Source: Acholeplasmataceae bacterium
Lineage (GTDB): Bacteria > Bacillota_I > Bacilli_A > ML615J-28 > CAG-698
Length of the DNA stretch: 13,379 bases
Assembly: GCA_012839485.1 (NCBI GenBank)
Contig: DUNF01000028.1
Location: forward strand, 1-13,379
Reading direction: 5' to 3'
Shown: in pieces, positions 1 through 6,016 of the stretch
Layout of the letters: each line of letters begins with the position of its first letter
How positions within the stretch are numbered: the stretch's first letter is position 1
Translations under genes and position numbers: made by a program
The notes under the pieces: generated by a model
Databases searched by the model: none
Told to the model about the DNA's origin: nothing
What the model saw: the letters and a program-made list of their open reading frames with translations, nothing else

Positions 1-202
1 AAATCACCTTGAATATCCCATAAAGATTTATATAAAGAATCTTTCACTACTAACTCTTCATGAGTACCAATATTACAACAGCAAGACAAGCAGATAAAAT
101 TATTGTCTTAGATGGTGGTGTTGTAAGTAATATTGGTACTCATGAAGAGTTAGTAGTGAAAGATTCTTTATATAAATCTTTATGGGATATTCAAGGTGAT
201 TT
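1..202. repeat. 76-bp perfect inverted repeat, probable fold-back chimera at the left edge
   Basis: Bases 1-76 are the exact reverse complement of 127-202, with a 50-nt unique spacer at 77-126; position n pairs with 203-n without a mismatch until 77/126. The right arm is ordinary ABC-transporter coding sequence in frame with its surroundings. The left arm carries the same codons backwards and puts an in-frame stop (TAA, 51-53) where the rest of the ABC gene should be. The outer end of the left arm coincides with the first base of the window, as expected of an assembly or library fold-back at a contig end. The junction lies near ATTAC (72-76), which also fits the expected coding sequence, so a short microhomology probably joined the strands. 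A true inversion cannot be excluded from sequence alone. Confidence 0.9.
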
Positions 203-245
203 GGAAGAAACATTTAATAAATATGTAGAGGAGGCAGTAGCATGA
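72..245 (+). CDS. ABC transporter ATP-binding/permease protein, C-terminal fragment (partner of the next gene)
   Basis: Only the last 57 codons or so are present. The readable protein starts at ITTARQADKIIVLDGG and continues with GTHEEL, which is the standard segment just after the H-loop of an ABC exporter nucleotide-binding domain (family pattern: AHR followed by a Thr-rich turn, ADKI-VLD-G, GTHEEL). The transmembrane domain, Walker A, signature and Walker B are missing because the left edge is a fold-back (1-76). An ATG at 60 lies inside the inverted copy and is not a credible start. The stop TGA (243-245) overlaps the next ATG as ATGA, so the two half-transporters are translationally coupled and probably form a heterodimeric membrane exporter. 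Substrate is unknown. Family assignment is secure; completeness of the gene in the organism is inferred. Confidence 0.85.
   Translation: MTTARQADKIIVLDGGVVSNIGTHEELVVKDSLYKSLWDIQGDLEETFNKYVEEAVA
227..234 (+). promoter_or_regulatory. Ribosome binding site of the second ABC half-transporter
   Basis: AGAGGAGG lies inside the end of the upstream ABC reading frame, 7 nt before the ATG at 242. It supports that start even though the ATG overlaps the preceding stop codon. Confidence 0.85.
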
Positions 246-2170
246 GTCCTTTAGCAATTGTTTTATTAAGTATGTTTGTTTTAGATATTATTTTAGTTTT
301 GTTTTATATTTCTTATTCTAAGAAAAGAACAAAGAATGTTGATATTGATGAAAGAGGAGAACAAACTAAATTTAGTTTTTCAGTTTGGAAGAAAATTATT
401 AAGATGATGATTAAGAAACCAAAGAACATTATTTTAATGTTAGTGTTTGGTGTTTTATTAGCTCTTCTTGATGTTATCTTTCCTTTAATAAACGCAGGAG
501 CAATTGAAACTTTCTTTAGAGAAGGTAATTTTGATCAAACAAAATATTATATTGTTTATTATATATTATTTGCATTTGCAAGTATGATTATTGTTAATAG
601 ACATATTATTTATGCAGTTAGAGTTGATAGACAGTTAGCCTACGACATAAGACGTGAAACTTTTCATAAATTACAAGAGTTGTCATTTAGTTATTATGAT
701 AAGACTGAGGCTGGTTGGATTATGTCAAGGATGACAAGCGATTCTACAAGACTTTCAAGGATTATTTCTTGGGGACTATTTGATATTGTTTGGGGATCAT
801 TGAATATGTTATTTTCGTTAATTGTAGTGTTTGTCTTAGAATACCGTTTAGCTTTAATTATTTTATTCTTAATTCCTAGTTTAACTGTTATTAGTTTATT
901 TTTCAGGACGAAGATTTTGGATTCATATCGTAAGGTTAGAAAGACTAATTCAATGGTTACATCTTCATATAATGAAGCGATGCTTGGAAGTGATACAACT
1001 AAGAGTTTAGTATTAGAAGAGCATAATAAAGAAGCATTTGATAATTTAGCCGGAAAGTTAAAGAAAGAATCAATTAGAGCAAATTATTATTCTTCAATGT
1101 TTTTCCCTATTTTACTTGTAGTTAGTTATGTATCTGTTGTAGCAATTATGTATATTGGTGGTAACTTAACAATTCAAGGTTTAGTTACAGTTTCAGGGTT
1201 ATATTTAGCTATTAACTATGCGAGGATGTTCTTTGATCCAATTATGCAAGTAGCTAGAATTTTAGCAGAGTTACAACAAGCTCAAGCTAGTGCAGAGAGA
1301 ATTGTAGGGTTATTAGAACTAGAACCTGAAATTCATGATAGTGAAGAGATTAAAGAAAAGTTTGGAACGATTTTACATCCAAAGAAAGAAAACTATTTAG
1401 AAATTAAAGGTAATGTTGAGTTTAAAGATGTAAGCTTTGCTTATTTAAAAGATGAATATGTTTTAAAGAACTTTGATTTAAAAGTTAAACAAGGTACTAG
1501 TGTTGCCTTAGTAGGTGCTACTGGTTCTGGTAAGACAACGATTGTAAACTTGCTTTGTAGGTTTTATGAACCAACAAGCGGCGAGATTTTAATTGATGGA
1601 ATCAATTATAAAGATTATTCAATTGGTGGCTTACATTCATCTTTAGGTTATGTTTTACAAACGCCTCACTTATTTAACTTAAGTATATTAGATAATATTA
1701 GATATGGTAGGCCAGAAGCTACAAAAGAGGAAGTTGAAAAAGTTGCAAAATTAATTGGTGCTCATGACTTTATTATGAAACTAGAAGAAGGATATGATAC
1801 TTTTGTAGGGGAAGAGGGAAGTATGCTTAGTCTTGGGGAAAGACAGTTAATTAGTTTTGCAAGGGCGTTGCTTGTAAATCCAAAGATTTTAGTTTTAGAT
1901 GAAGCGACATCTTCAATTGATACAAAAACAGAAGAAGCGATTTTAAAAGCCATTGATATAGTAATGAAAGGAAGAACTACTTTTATTGTAGCTCATCGTT
2001 TATCGACTATTACTAATGTAGATAAGATCTTAGTTATTGATCAAGGTAAAATTAAAGAACAAGGAACACATAATGAGCTACTTCAATTAGAAGGAGAATA
2101 TTATGAGTTATATAAAAATCAATTTATTGAAGAAACTATCGATAAATCATCTAAAAAAGCAGAGAGTTAA
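242..2170 (+). CDS. ABC exporter half-transporter (fused permease and ATPase, ABCB/MsbA-like)
   Basis: A 642-residue type IV (B-family) ABC exporter subunit of the cytoplasmic membrane that would pump an unknown substrate outward using ATP. Six core membrane segments can be read at about 61-83, 102-120, 178-200, 202-222, 285-304 and 311-330. An extra hydrophobic segment at 4-24 precedes them, followed by a charged linker. The nucleotide-binding domain (about 388-630) has Walker A GATGSGKT at 425-432, a Q-loop in GYVLQTPHLF, signature LSLGERQ at 529-535, Walker B ILVLDEATS with D553 and catalytic E554, and the H-loop histidine H585. The signature departs from LSGGQ (Leu for the first Gly, Glu for Gln), but Walker B, Glu and His are intact, so this subunit should supply a competent catalytic half. 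ATGA overlap with the upstream ABC fragment indicates a heterodimer. Start is supported by AGAGGAGG at 227-234. Confidence 0.95.
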   Translation: MSPLAIVLLSMFVLDIILVLFYISYSKKRTKNVDIDERGEQTKFSFSVWKKIIKMMIKKPKNIILMLVFGVLLALLDVIFPLINAGAIETFFREGNFDQTKYYIVYYILFAFASMIIVNRHIIYAVRVDRQLAYDIRRETFHKLQELSFSYYDKTEAGWIMSRMTSDSTRLSRIISWGLFDIVWGSLNMLFSLIVVFVLEYRLALIILFLIPSLTVISLFFRTKILDSYRKVRKTNSMVTSSYNEAMLGSDTTKSLVLEEHNKEAFDNLAGKLKKESIRANYYSSMFFPILLVVSYVSVVAIMYIGGNLTIQGLVTVSGLYLAINYARMFFDPIMQVARILAELQQAQASAERIVGLLELEPEIHDSEEIKEKFGTILHPKKENYLEIKGNVEFKDVSFAYLKDEYVLKNFDLKVKQGTSVALVGATGSGKTTIVNLLCRFYEPTSGEILIDGINYKDYSIGGLHSSLGYVLQTPHLFNLSILDNIRYGRPEATKEEVEKVAKLIGAHDFIMKLEEGYDTFVGEEGSMLSLGERQLISFARALLVNPKILVLDEATSSIDTKTEEAILKAIDIVMKGRTTFIVAHRLSTITNVDKILVIDQGKIKEQGTHNELLQLEGEYYELYKNQFIEETIDKSSKKAES

Positions 2171-2186
2171 ATCTTTGCTTTTTTAG
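2151..2186 (+). terminator. Hairpin terminator of the ABC exporter operon
   Basis: CTAAAAAAGCAGAG (2151-2164) pairs with CTTTGCTTTTTTAG (2173-2186) with one mismatch and an 8-nt loop. The 5' arm is inside the last codons of the ABC gene and the T-rich 3' arm follows the stop. Because the T-run is in the stem, it is a somewhat atypical intrinsic terminator. Confidence 0.6.
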
Positions 2187-2191
2187 TTATC

Positions 2192-2220
2192 TTGAATAAA
2201 AAGGTAAAATATAGTATAAT
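2192..2220 (+). promoter_or_regulatory. Promoter of the lipid kinase gene
   Basis: TTGAAT (2192-2197), a 17-nt spacer and TATAAT (2215-2220), set in the recurrent context AGTATAATAT. It starts right after the ABC terminator and 18 nt before the ATG at 2239. It matches the housekeeping sigma-A consensus well. Confidence 0.85.
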
Positions 2221-2238
2221 ATTAAATAGAGGGAAGAT

Positions 2239-3132
2239 ATGAAAGCAATCTTTATTTATAACCCAGAAAGTGGATCTGGGAGAATTAAAAGAAATATATC
2301 TTATATCAAAAAAAAGCTTGAGAGTAAATATAGTTTAGTTGATATTTATGAATCTAAATCAAAGGAAGATTTGATTAAAAAAGCTAGTATGACTAGTGAT
2401 TACGATGCTTTGATTTTTTCTGGTGGAGATGGGACATTTAATGATATTATTACAGGTATAGGTAAGTTAGCGAAAAAACCTGTTTTAGGATATTTACCAT
2501 CTGGAACTGCTAACGATATTGGTAAAAACCTTAATATTTCTAAAAACTATAAAAAAGCTTTGAAAATTATTTTAAATGGTAATGTTACAGAACATGATGT
2601 AGGTTTGATTAATAATGATCATTATTTTATGTATGTAGTTGCATCTGGCACTTTTTCTTCTGTTTCTTATAGAACTAAGAGAGAAACTAAGAAAAGTTTA
2701 GGTAAGCTTGCTTATCTACTTGATGGTTTAAAAGACCTTTTTAACCCTGAAGTAGTTGATTTTAAATTGAAAATAAATAATCAAGAATGGGAATATCGTG
2801 TTCCTTTAGTTTTAATTTTGAATTCTAAATCGGTAGGTGGAATTAAGTTTAACTATCGAGGGCATCGCAATGATGGGTATTTTGATATTTTGATTTTCAA
2901 AAAAGGAAAAGGAAAGAATAAAGGATTAGTTAATATCTTTGGTGGATTTTTATCTGGAATATTTCAAAGAAAATTAAAAAGGAGAAATGTTATTAGTTTA
3001 AGAGCTAATGAGTTAATCTTAGAAGCAAGTGATAATATTACTTGGTGTATTGATGGAGAAGAAGGCATTAAAGGGACAATAACAATTAAGAACTTGCATA
3101 AGCATATTCAAATATACACACCTAAAAATTGA
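2239..3132 (+). CDS. YegS/DgkB-type lipid kinase (diacylglycerol kinase family)
   Basis: 297 residues, full length for the family. The protein begins with IYNPESGSG, has the nucleotide-binding GGDGT at 62-66 in SGGDGTFNDII, and PSGTANDIGKNL at 87-98, the three hallmarks of the DAGK catalytic fold. The C-terminal beta domain ends with a WCIDGEEG stretch typical of the family. Members phosphorylate diacylglycerol or related lipids with ATP at the inner face of the membrane; in Gram-positives DgkB recycles diacylglycerol released in lipoteichoic acid synthesis. Whether this one uses diacylglycerol, a glycolipid or phosphatidylglycerol cannot be told from sequence, so no symbol is given. It has its own promoter (2192-2220) and a GAGGGA ribosome binding site. 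No terminator follows; the next promoter overlaps its stop codon. Confidence 0.93.
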   Translation: MKAIFIYNPESGSGRIKRNISYIKKKLESKYSLVDIYESKSKEDLIKKASMTSDYDALIFSGGDGTFNDIITGIGKLAKKPVLGYLPSGTANDIGKNLNISKNYKKALKIILNGNVTEHDVGLINNDHYFMYVVASGTFSSVSYRTKRETKKSLGKLAYLLDGLKDLFNPEVVDFKLKINNQEWEYRVPLVLILNSKSVGGIKFNYRGHRNDGYFDILIFKKGKGKNKGLVNIFGGFLSGIFQRKLKRRNVISLRANELILEASDNITWCIDGEEGIKGTITIKNLHKHIQIYTPKN

Positions 3133-3157
3133 AAAAGAAAGAGAAATATAGTATAAT
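3129..3157 (+). promoter_or_regulatory. Promoter for the HNH-like gene and rsmD
   Basis: TTGAAA (3129-3134), 17-nt spacer, TATAAT (3152-3157) within ATAGTATAATATA. The -35 box overlaps the TGA stop (3130-3132) of the lipid kinase, so the two units are packed without an intergenic gap and read-through from upstream is likely as well. Confidence 0.85.
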
Positions 3158-3176
3158 ATAGAAAAGGAGATATGTT

Positions 3177-3521
3177 ATGTCTTATAGTAAAAAAGAAGCT
3201 TTAGAATTGTGGGTACGTGAAATGGGGGATAAAGAATACAGTTACGACTTTACAGGAAGAAAGATCAAACGCGAAGACTATCTAGAAAAAAATCAAGTTG
3301 GTTGGGTGATATCGTTTGTGAAGCCATTAAGTTTAGGAGGTAAATCTACAGCTGATAATGCTGTCATTTTGCACCACTTAACTGAAGAAGAAAAAGGAGA
3401 CCATTTTCCTATCTTTACTGCTAAATCTCGTAAATACGAGATTAAATACGACAAAGGACATGATTTCTACTATATTGAAAGAATTATTGAAGAAGATGAT
3501 GAGGATAAGTATTTTATCTAA
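3177..3521 (+). CDS. Small uncharacterised protein with HNH-like pattern
   Basis: 114 residues, soluble, no signal peptide or membrane segment, acidic at the C-terminus. I do not recognise a named family with certainty. The central segment W43 to D75 follows the layout of an HNH nuclease core: a GWxI strand, then P50-L51 and GG, an Asn (N61) introducing a strand, and HH (66-67) shortly before KGD (73-75). The position where an HNH enzyme has its first catalytic His (usually DH before the strand turn) is S46-F47 here, and there are no cysteines for a zinc knuckle. If related, it is therefore probably a non-catalytic descendant. AAGGAG at 3164-3169 sits 7 nt before the ATG. It shares a promoter and abuts rsmD with no gap (TAAATG), suggesting co-expression with rRNA modification. 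Confidence 0.75.
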   Translation: MSYSKKEALELWVREMGDKEYSYDFTGRKIKREDYLEKNQVGWVISFVKPLSLGGKSTADNAVILHHLTEEEKGDHFPIFTAKSRKYEIKYDKGHDFYYIERIIEEDDEDKYFI

Positions 3522-4079
3522 ATGCGTATAATTACAGGTAAACATAAGTCAAGAGTACTTAAGACTTTAAAAGGTCCTAACACAAGACCAATGATGGATC
3601 GTATGAAAGAATCGGTTTTTAATACAATTGATTCTTATATTGAGGGTGCAAATGTTTTAGACTTATTTGGAGGTTCTGGTGCTTTATCATTAGAAGCTAT
3701 TTCTAGAGGTGCTAAGCACTCGTCTATTAGTGAAATTAACTATGAAGCTTATAAAGTCATTTTGGAAAATGTTCAAACTTTAAAAGAAGAGAATAATGTA
3801 ACTATTTATAAAATGAGCTATCAAAAGTTATTACAAGTTATAAAAGAAAATGAGTTTAAGTTTGATTTAGTTTTTGTAGATCCACCATATAAGTTAGAAG
3901 TTGCAAATTTAATTATTGAAGAATTAATTAAAAGTGGTAATCTTAATGATGAGGCAATTATTGTTTCACATTACTATAAAGGTACTTATCCAGTTTTAAC
4001 TCAAGAAAATCTTGAAGTTTTAAAACATAATGTTATGGGTACAAGCGAATATATAATTTATAAGTATATAAACCAATAA
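3522..4079 (+). CDS. rsmD: 16S rRNA (guanine-966-N2)-methyltransferase RsmD
   Basis: 185 residues, normal length. It begins MRIITGKHKSR and carries TRPMMDRMKESVFN at 21-34, both characteristic of RsmD. The S-adenosylmethionine loop is VLDLFGGSGALSLEAISRG at 45-63 and the catalytic N6/N2-amino methylase motif DPPY is at 120-123. The enzyme methylates N2 of G966 of 16S rRNA in helix 31 during 30S assembly, in the cytoplasm. The ATG follows directly on the stop codon of the upstream gene (TAAATG); the only SD-like GAGG is at 3501-3504, too far upstream, so translation probably depends on termination-reinitiation from the preceding gene. A strong hairpin terminator follows 1 nt after the stop. 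Confidence 0.95.
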   Translation: MRIITGKHKSRVLKTLKGPNTRPMMDRMKESVFNTIDSYIEGANVLDLFGGSGALSLEAISRGAKHSSISEINYEAYKVILENVQTLKEENNVTIYKMSYQKLLQVIKENEFKFDLVFVDPPYKLEVANLIIEELIKSGNLNDEAIIVSHYYKGTYPVLTQENLEVLKHNVMGTSEYIIYKYINQ

Positions 4080-4080
4080 G

Positions 4081-4108
4081 AAAACCCTGTTTAGAGAGAC
4101 AGGGTTTT
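4081..4108 (+). terminator. Intrinsic terminator after rsmD
   Basis: Perfect 10-bp stem AAAACCCTGT / ACAGGGTTTT (4081-4090 and 4099-4108) with an 8-nt loop; A-tract before and T-tract in the 3' arm. Confidence 0.9.
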
Positions 4109-4131
4109 GCTTGGAGTTGTATAATTTTCTC

Positions 4132-4160
4132 TTTACAAATTGTTTGAAATAGAGTATAAT
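4132..4160 (+). promoter_or_regulatory. Promoter of tRNA-Arg
   Basis: TTTACA (4132-4137), 17-nt spacer, TATAAT (4155-4160) in AGAGTATAATATA. The tRNA begins 10 nt after the -10 box, so the primary transcript would have a leader of only about 3 nt. Confidence 0.85.
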
Positions 4161-4169
4161 ATAGTATAT

Positions 4170-4246
<77 letters not shown>

Positions 4247-4257
4247 TTTATTTATTT

Positions 4258-4282
4258 AATGCTACTATTAATAAGTAGCATT
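4258..4282 (+). terminator. Terminator of the tRNA-Arg unit
   Basis: Perfect 9-bp stem AATGCTACT / AGTAGCATT (4258-4266 and 4274-4282) with a 7-nt loop followed by TTTATTATTTT. Confidence 0.88.
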
Positions 4283-4298
4283 TTTATTATTTTAAATA

Positions 4299-4325
4299 AA
4301 AAGCTAGTTTTATTGACTAGCTTTT
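4299..4325 (-). terminator. Terminator of the minus-strand lipoprotein gene (bidirectional)
   Basis: Stem AAAAGCTAGT / ACTAGCTTTT (4299-4308 and 4316-4325) with a 7-nt loop. Read on the minus strand it overlaps the stop codon (4310-4312) and the last codons of the lipoprotein gene and is followed by a T-rich run. On the plus strand a T-tract also follows, so it could serve as a second stop for tRNA transcription. Confidence 0.8.
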
Positions 4326-4915
4326 TTTGCATCATCTGGTAGAGTTACAACAACTTTACCATAATTAGAAAATTTCCAAATGGCAGTAACAGCGCCACTA
4401 CCATCATCTAAGGTAGTTTGGCCTTGACCTGTTACATTATTATTTTCAATTGTTAGATAGAAATAAGTATATTTTTCTGGGTTGGTAAATGTTGCTTTCA
4501 ACATATATTGATTTTCTTTAATATATTTTGAATAATTGTTTATATTAGTCCACTCTTCAGGTAGTGTTCCTGGAAGACGATCTTCATTAGATATTTGTTT
4601 AGTCCATGTTTGTTTTATTTCATCATATGTATAGCTGAAAATACTTCTATTTTCTTTCGCAACATAAGTAATTTGGCTAAAAGTTTTTAAGCCTTCACCA
4701 TCATAAACGTCATAAGTAAGTTTAGCCTTATCAACATCAAGTTCAACTATATAAGTTATTTTGCTTTCATCTTGACGAATAAAAGAAGTTATCAGTTGAT
4801 AGTTTTGTTTTTCAATTAATGTGAAGAAATCTTCTAAAGAATTAATCTTTTCCTTACAAGATGTTAAAAGTGGCAATAATAATATTAATATAAATAGTGT
4901 AATAGTTTTTTTCAT
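4310..4915 (-). CDS. Putative lipoprotein, unknown function
   Basis: 201 residues. The N-terminus is a type II signal peptide: MKK, a Leu/Ile-rich core, and lipobox L17-T-S-C20, so the mature protein would be lipid-anchored at C20 on the outer face of the membrane. The mature part has no recognised domain; it is rich in alternating hydrophobic and polar strands with many Tyr/Thr, and ends in a KFSNYGKVVVTLP stretch. That style of ending, a strand with a Gly turn followed by Pro, is seen in small secreted beta-rich lipoproteins (LppX/LolA-like folds), but this is only an impression. TTAAGGAG lies 6 nt or so before the ATG (minus strand), and a textbook promoter sits at 4938-4966. It is divergent from the next two lipoprotein genes and may be related to the first of them. 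Confidence 0.85.
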   Translation of the reverse strand: MKKTITLFILILLLPLLTSCKEKINSLEDFFTLIEKQNYQLITSFIRQDESKITYIVELDVDKAKLTYDVYDGEGLKTFSQITYVAKENRSIFSYTYDEIKQTWTKQISNEDRLPGTLPEEWTNINNYSKYIKENQYMLKATFTNPEKYTYFYLTIENNNVTGQGQTTLDDGSGAVTAIWKFSNYGKVVVTLPDDAKKASQ

Positions 4916-4937
4916 CTTTTTGCTCCTTAATAGTTAT

Positions 4938-4966
4938 ATTATACTATATTGTTCTGCTTTTTTCAA
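4938..4966 (-). promoter_or_regulatory. Promoter of the minus-strand lipoprotein
   Basis: On the minus strand: TTGAAA (4966-4961), 17-nt spacer, TATAAT (4943-4938) in ATAGTATAATATA. It is almost identical in form to the plus-strand promoter at 3129-3157. Confidence 0.87.
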
Positions 4967-5024
4967 TATCCTATCTTTAAGCTAAAATAGTTTAAAAGTA
5001 AATTAGATCGTTATTATTAAGATA

Positions 5025-5053
5025 TTGCTTTTTAGAGGTGGATATTATATAAT
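5025..5053 (+). promoter_or_regulatory. Promoter of the two-gene lipoprotein operon
   Basis: TTGCTT (5025-5030), 17-nt spacer, TATAAT (5048-5053), 24 nt before the ATG at 5078. The -35 box is weaker than in the neighbouring promoters. It is divergent from the promoter at 4938-4966, leaving about 58 bp between them where a shared regulator could bind; no clear operator palindrome was seen. Confidence 0.7.
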
Positions 5054-5077
5054 AAGAATGGATAAGGAGTAATTATA

Positions 5078-6004
5078 ATGTTTAGAAAAGTTAGTAAAAT
5101 AATTTTATTATTAGTTGTTTTTAGTTTTACATTCGTTTTAATGGCTTGTAAAGATGAAGGGGCTGTTGCTCCTCACACTCATATTGTAAGTGAAGATTGG
5201 ATGGTATCAAGTGAAGAACATTGGCATGTTTGTACTATTGCTGGTTGTAAGGAAGTATTTGATAAAGGCAAACATGTTTATGAAGAAGGTAGCAATGTTT
5301 GTTCTATATGTGGTTATAAGAGAGGAACAACTCCATCTAAACCAGATTCCGACCCAGACCCTGATCCAAACACAGATCCAGACCCAAACACAGATCCAGA
5401 CCCAAATCCAGATCCAGATCCAAATACAGATCCAGATCCAAATGCGAGCGTGTTAGATTTATTGAGTTCTAATTTTAAAATGACTATTAATACTGTAAGT
5501 GAGTATGAAAATACTAATAGCGAACTTTATCGCGTTGGTAATGATTTTATGACTGTTTACAAAATATATATTGAAGGATATGGAACACAAATAACAATTG
5601 ATTATTACAAATACTATGCAGAGACTGAAACATGGACACGTTATGGTGCAACTTCTGGTGATACAAAATGGAGCGAAAAGGGAACAAATCTTTCAGAAGA
5701 CGATATTCTTTATGATTCGAATTTAGATTTAAGATTTATAATTAATTATCCTGAAACACCAGACAACTTAGGATATGTTGTAAATAAAGGTGATAAAGAG
5801 GACCTTTATATAAGTGATAAGAAATATGAATGTACTATTTATACAACACCAGATAATGAATGCCAATATCATATTTGTGTTATTTCTGGTTTACAACACA
5901 CTTTAAAGCTCAAGTTATATGGAGCAATGATAACTATTACAGAATATAAAATGGGAGGAGTAAGTTTCCCTACATTTCCGGGGGAAATACCTGACCTTCC
6001 ATAG
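5078..6004 (+). CDS. Putative lipoprotein with His/Cys-rich head and Asp-Pro stalk
   Basis: 308 residues, not a family I can name. Order of parts: type II signal peptide with lipobox L21-M-A-C24; a His/Cys-rich segment at 33-80 (H33, H35, H48, H50, C52, C57, H66, then CxxC at C75/C78) that looks like a small metal-binding ribbon of the kind repeated in many Firmicutes surface proteins; a low-complexity Asp-Pro-Asn stalk at 89-122; and a C-terminal domain of about 180 residues rich in Tyr and Thr, ending in YKMGGVSFPTFPGEIPDLP. The C-terminal domain opens with LDLLSSNFKMT, comparable with LEDFFTLIEKQNYQLIT in the divergent neighbour, and both end in a Gly turn plus Val/Phe-Pro strand, so the two may be distant paralogues. 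Metal binding is inference. AAGGAG at 5064-5069 supports the start. It is the first gene of an operon with the next lipoprotein, 12 nt away. Confidence 0.85.
   Translation: MFRKVSKIILLLVVFSFTFVLMACKDEGAVAPHTHIVSEDWMVSSEEHWHVCTIAGCKEVFDKGKHVYEEGSNVCSICGYKRGTTPSKPDSDPDPDPNTDPDPNTDPDPNPDPDPNTDPDPNASVLDLLSSNFKMTINTVSEYENTNSELYRVGNDFMTVYKIYIEGYGTQITIDYYKYYAETETWTRYGATSGDTKWSEKGTNLSEDDILYDSNLDLRFIINYPETPDNLGYVVNKGDKEDLYISDKKYECTIYTTPDNECQYHICVISGLQHTLKLKLYGAMITITEYKMGGVSFPTFPGEIPDLP
5342..5443 (+). repeat. Imperfect tandem repeat encoding the Asp-Pro-Asn stalk
   Basis: Imperfect copies of an 18-nt unit (about ACAGATCCAGACCCAAAC), encoding Thr-Asp-Pro-Asp-Pro-Asn, with shorter GATCCA sub-repeats between them. 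It covers residues 89-122 of the lipoprotein. GAT/GAC and CCA vary little, so slippage could change the copy number in frame. Confidence 0.85.
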
Positions 6005-6016
6005 AAGGAGAAGAAA

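Noticed and set aside
60..71. ATG at 60 as the start of a complete 61-residue gene
   Set aside because: It lies in the inverted fold-back copy. The downstream protein is the tail of an ABC ATPase domain, so the true gene must start far upstream of the window.
1..202. Very long hairpin as a telomere, attenuator or mobile-element end
   Set aside because: The right arm is normal conserved ABC coding sequence, there is no transposase or target duplication, and the left arm ends at the window edge; a fold-back artefact explains it better.
5342..5443. CRISPR-like array
   Set aside because: The repeats are contiguous 18-nt in-frame units without spacers and encode a regular Asp-Pro-Asn stalk.
5190..5456. 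Overlapping +1 frame with Gln/Ile/Thr repeats
   Set aside because: It is the shifted reading of the Asp-Pro-Asn tandem repeat in the lipoprotein gene and lacks its own ribosome binding site.
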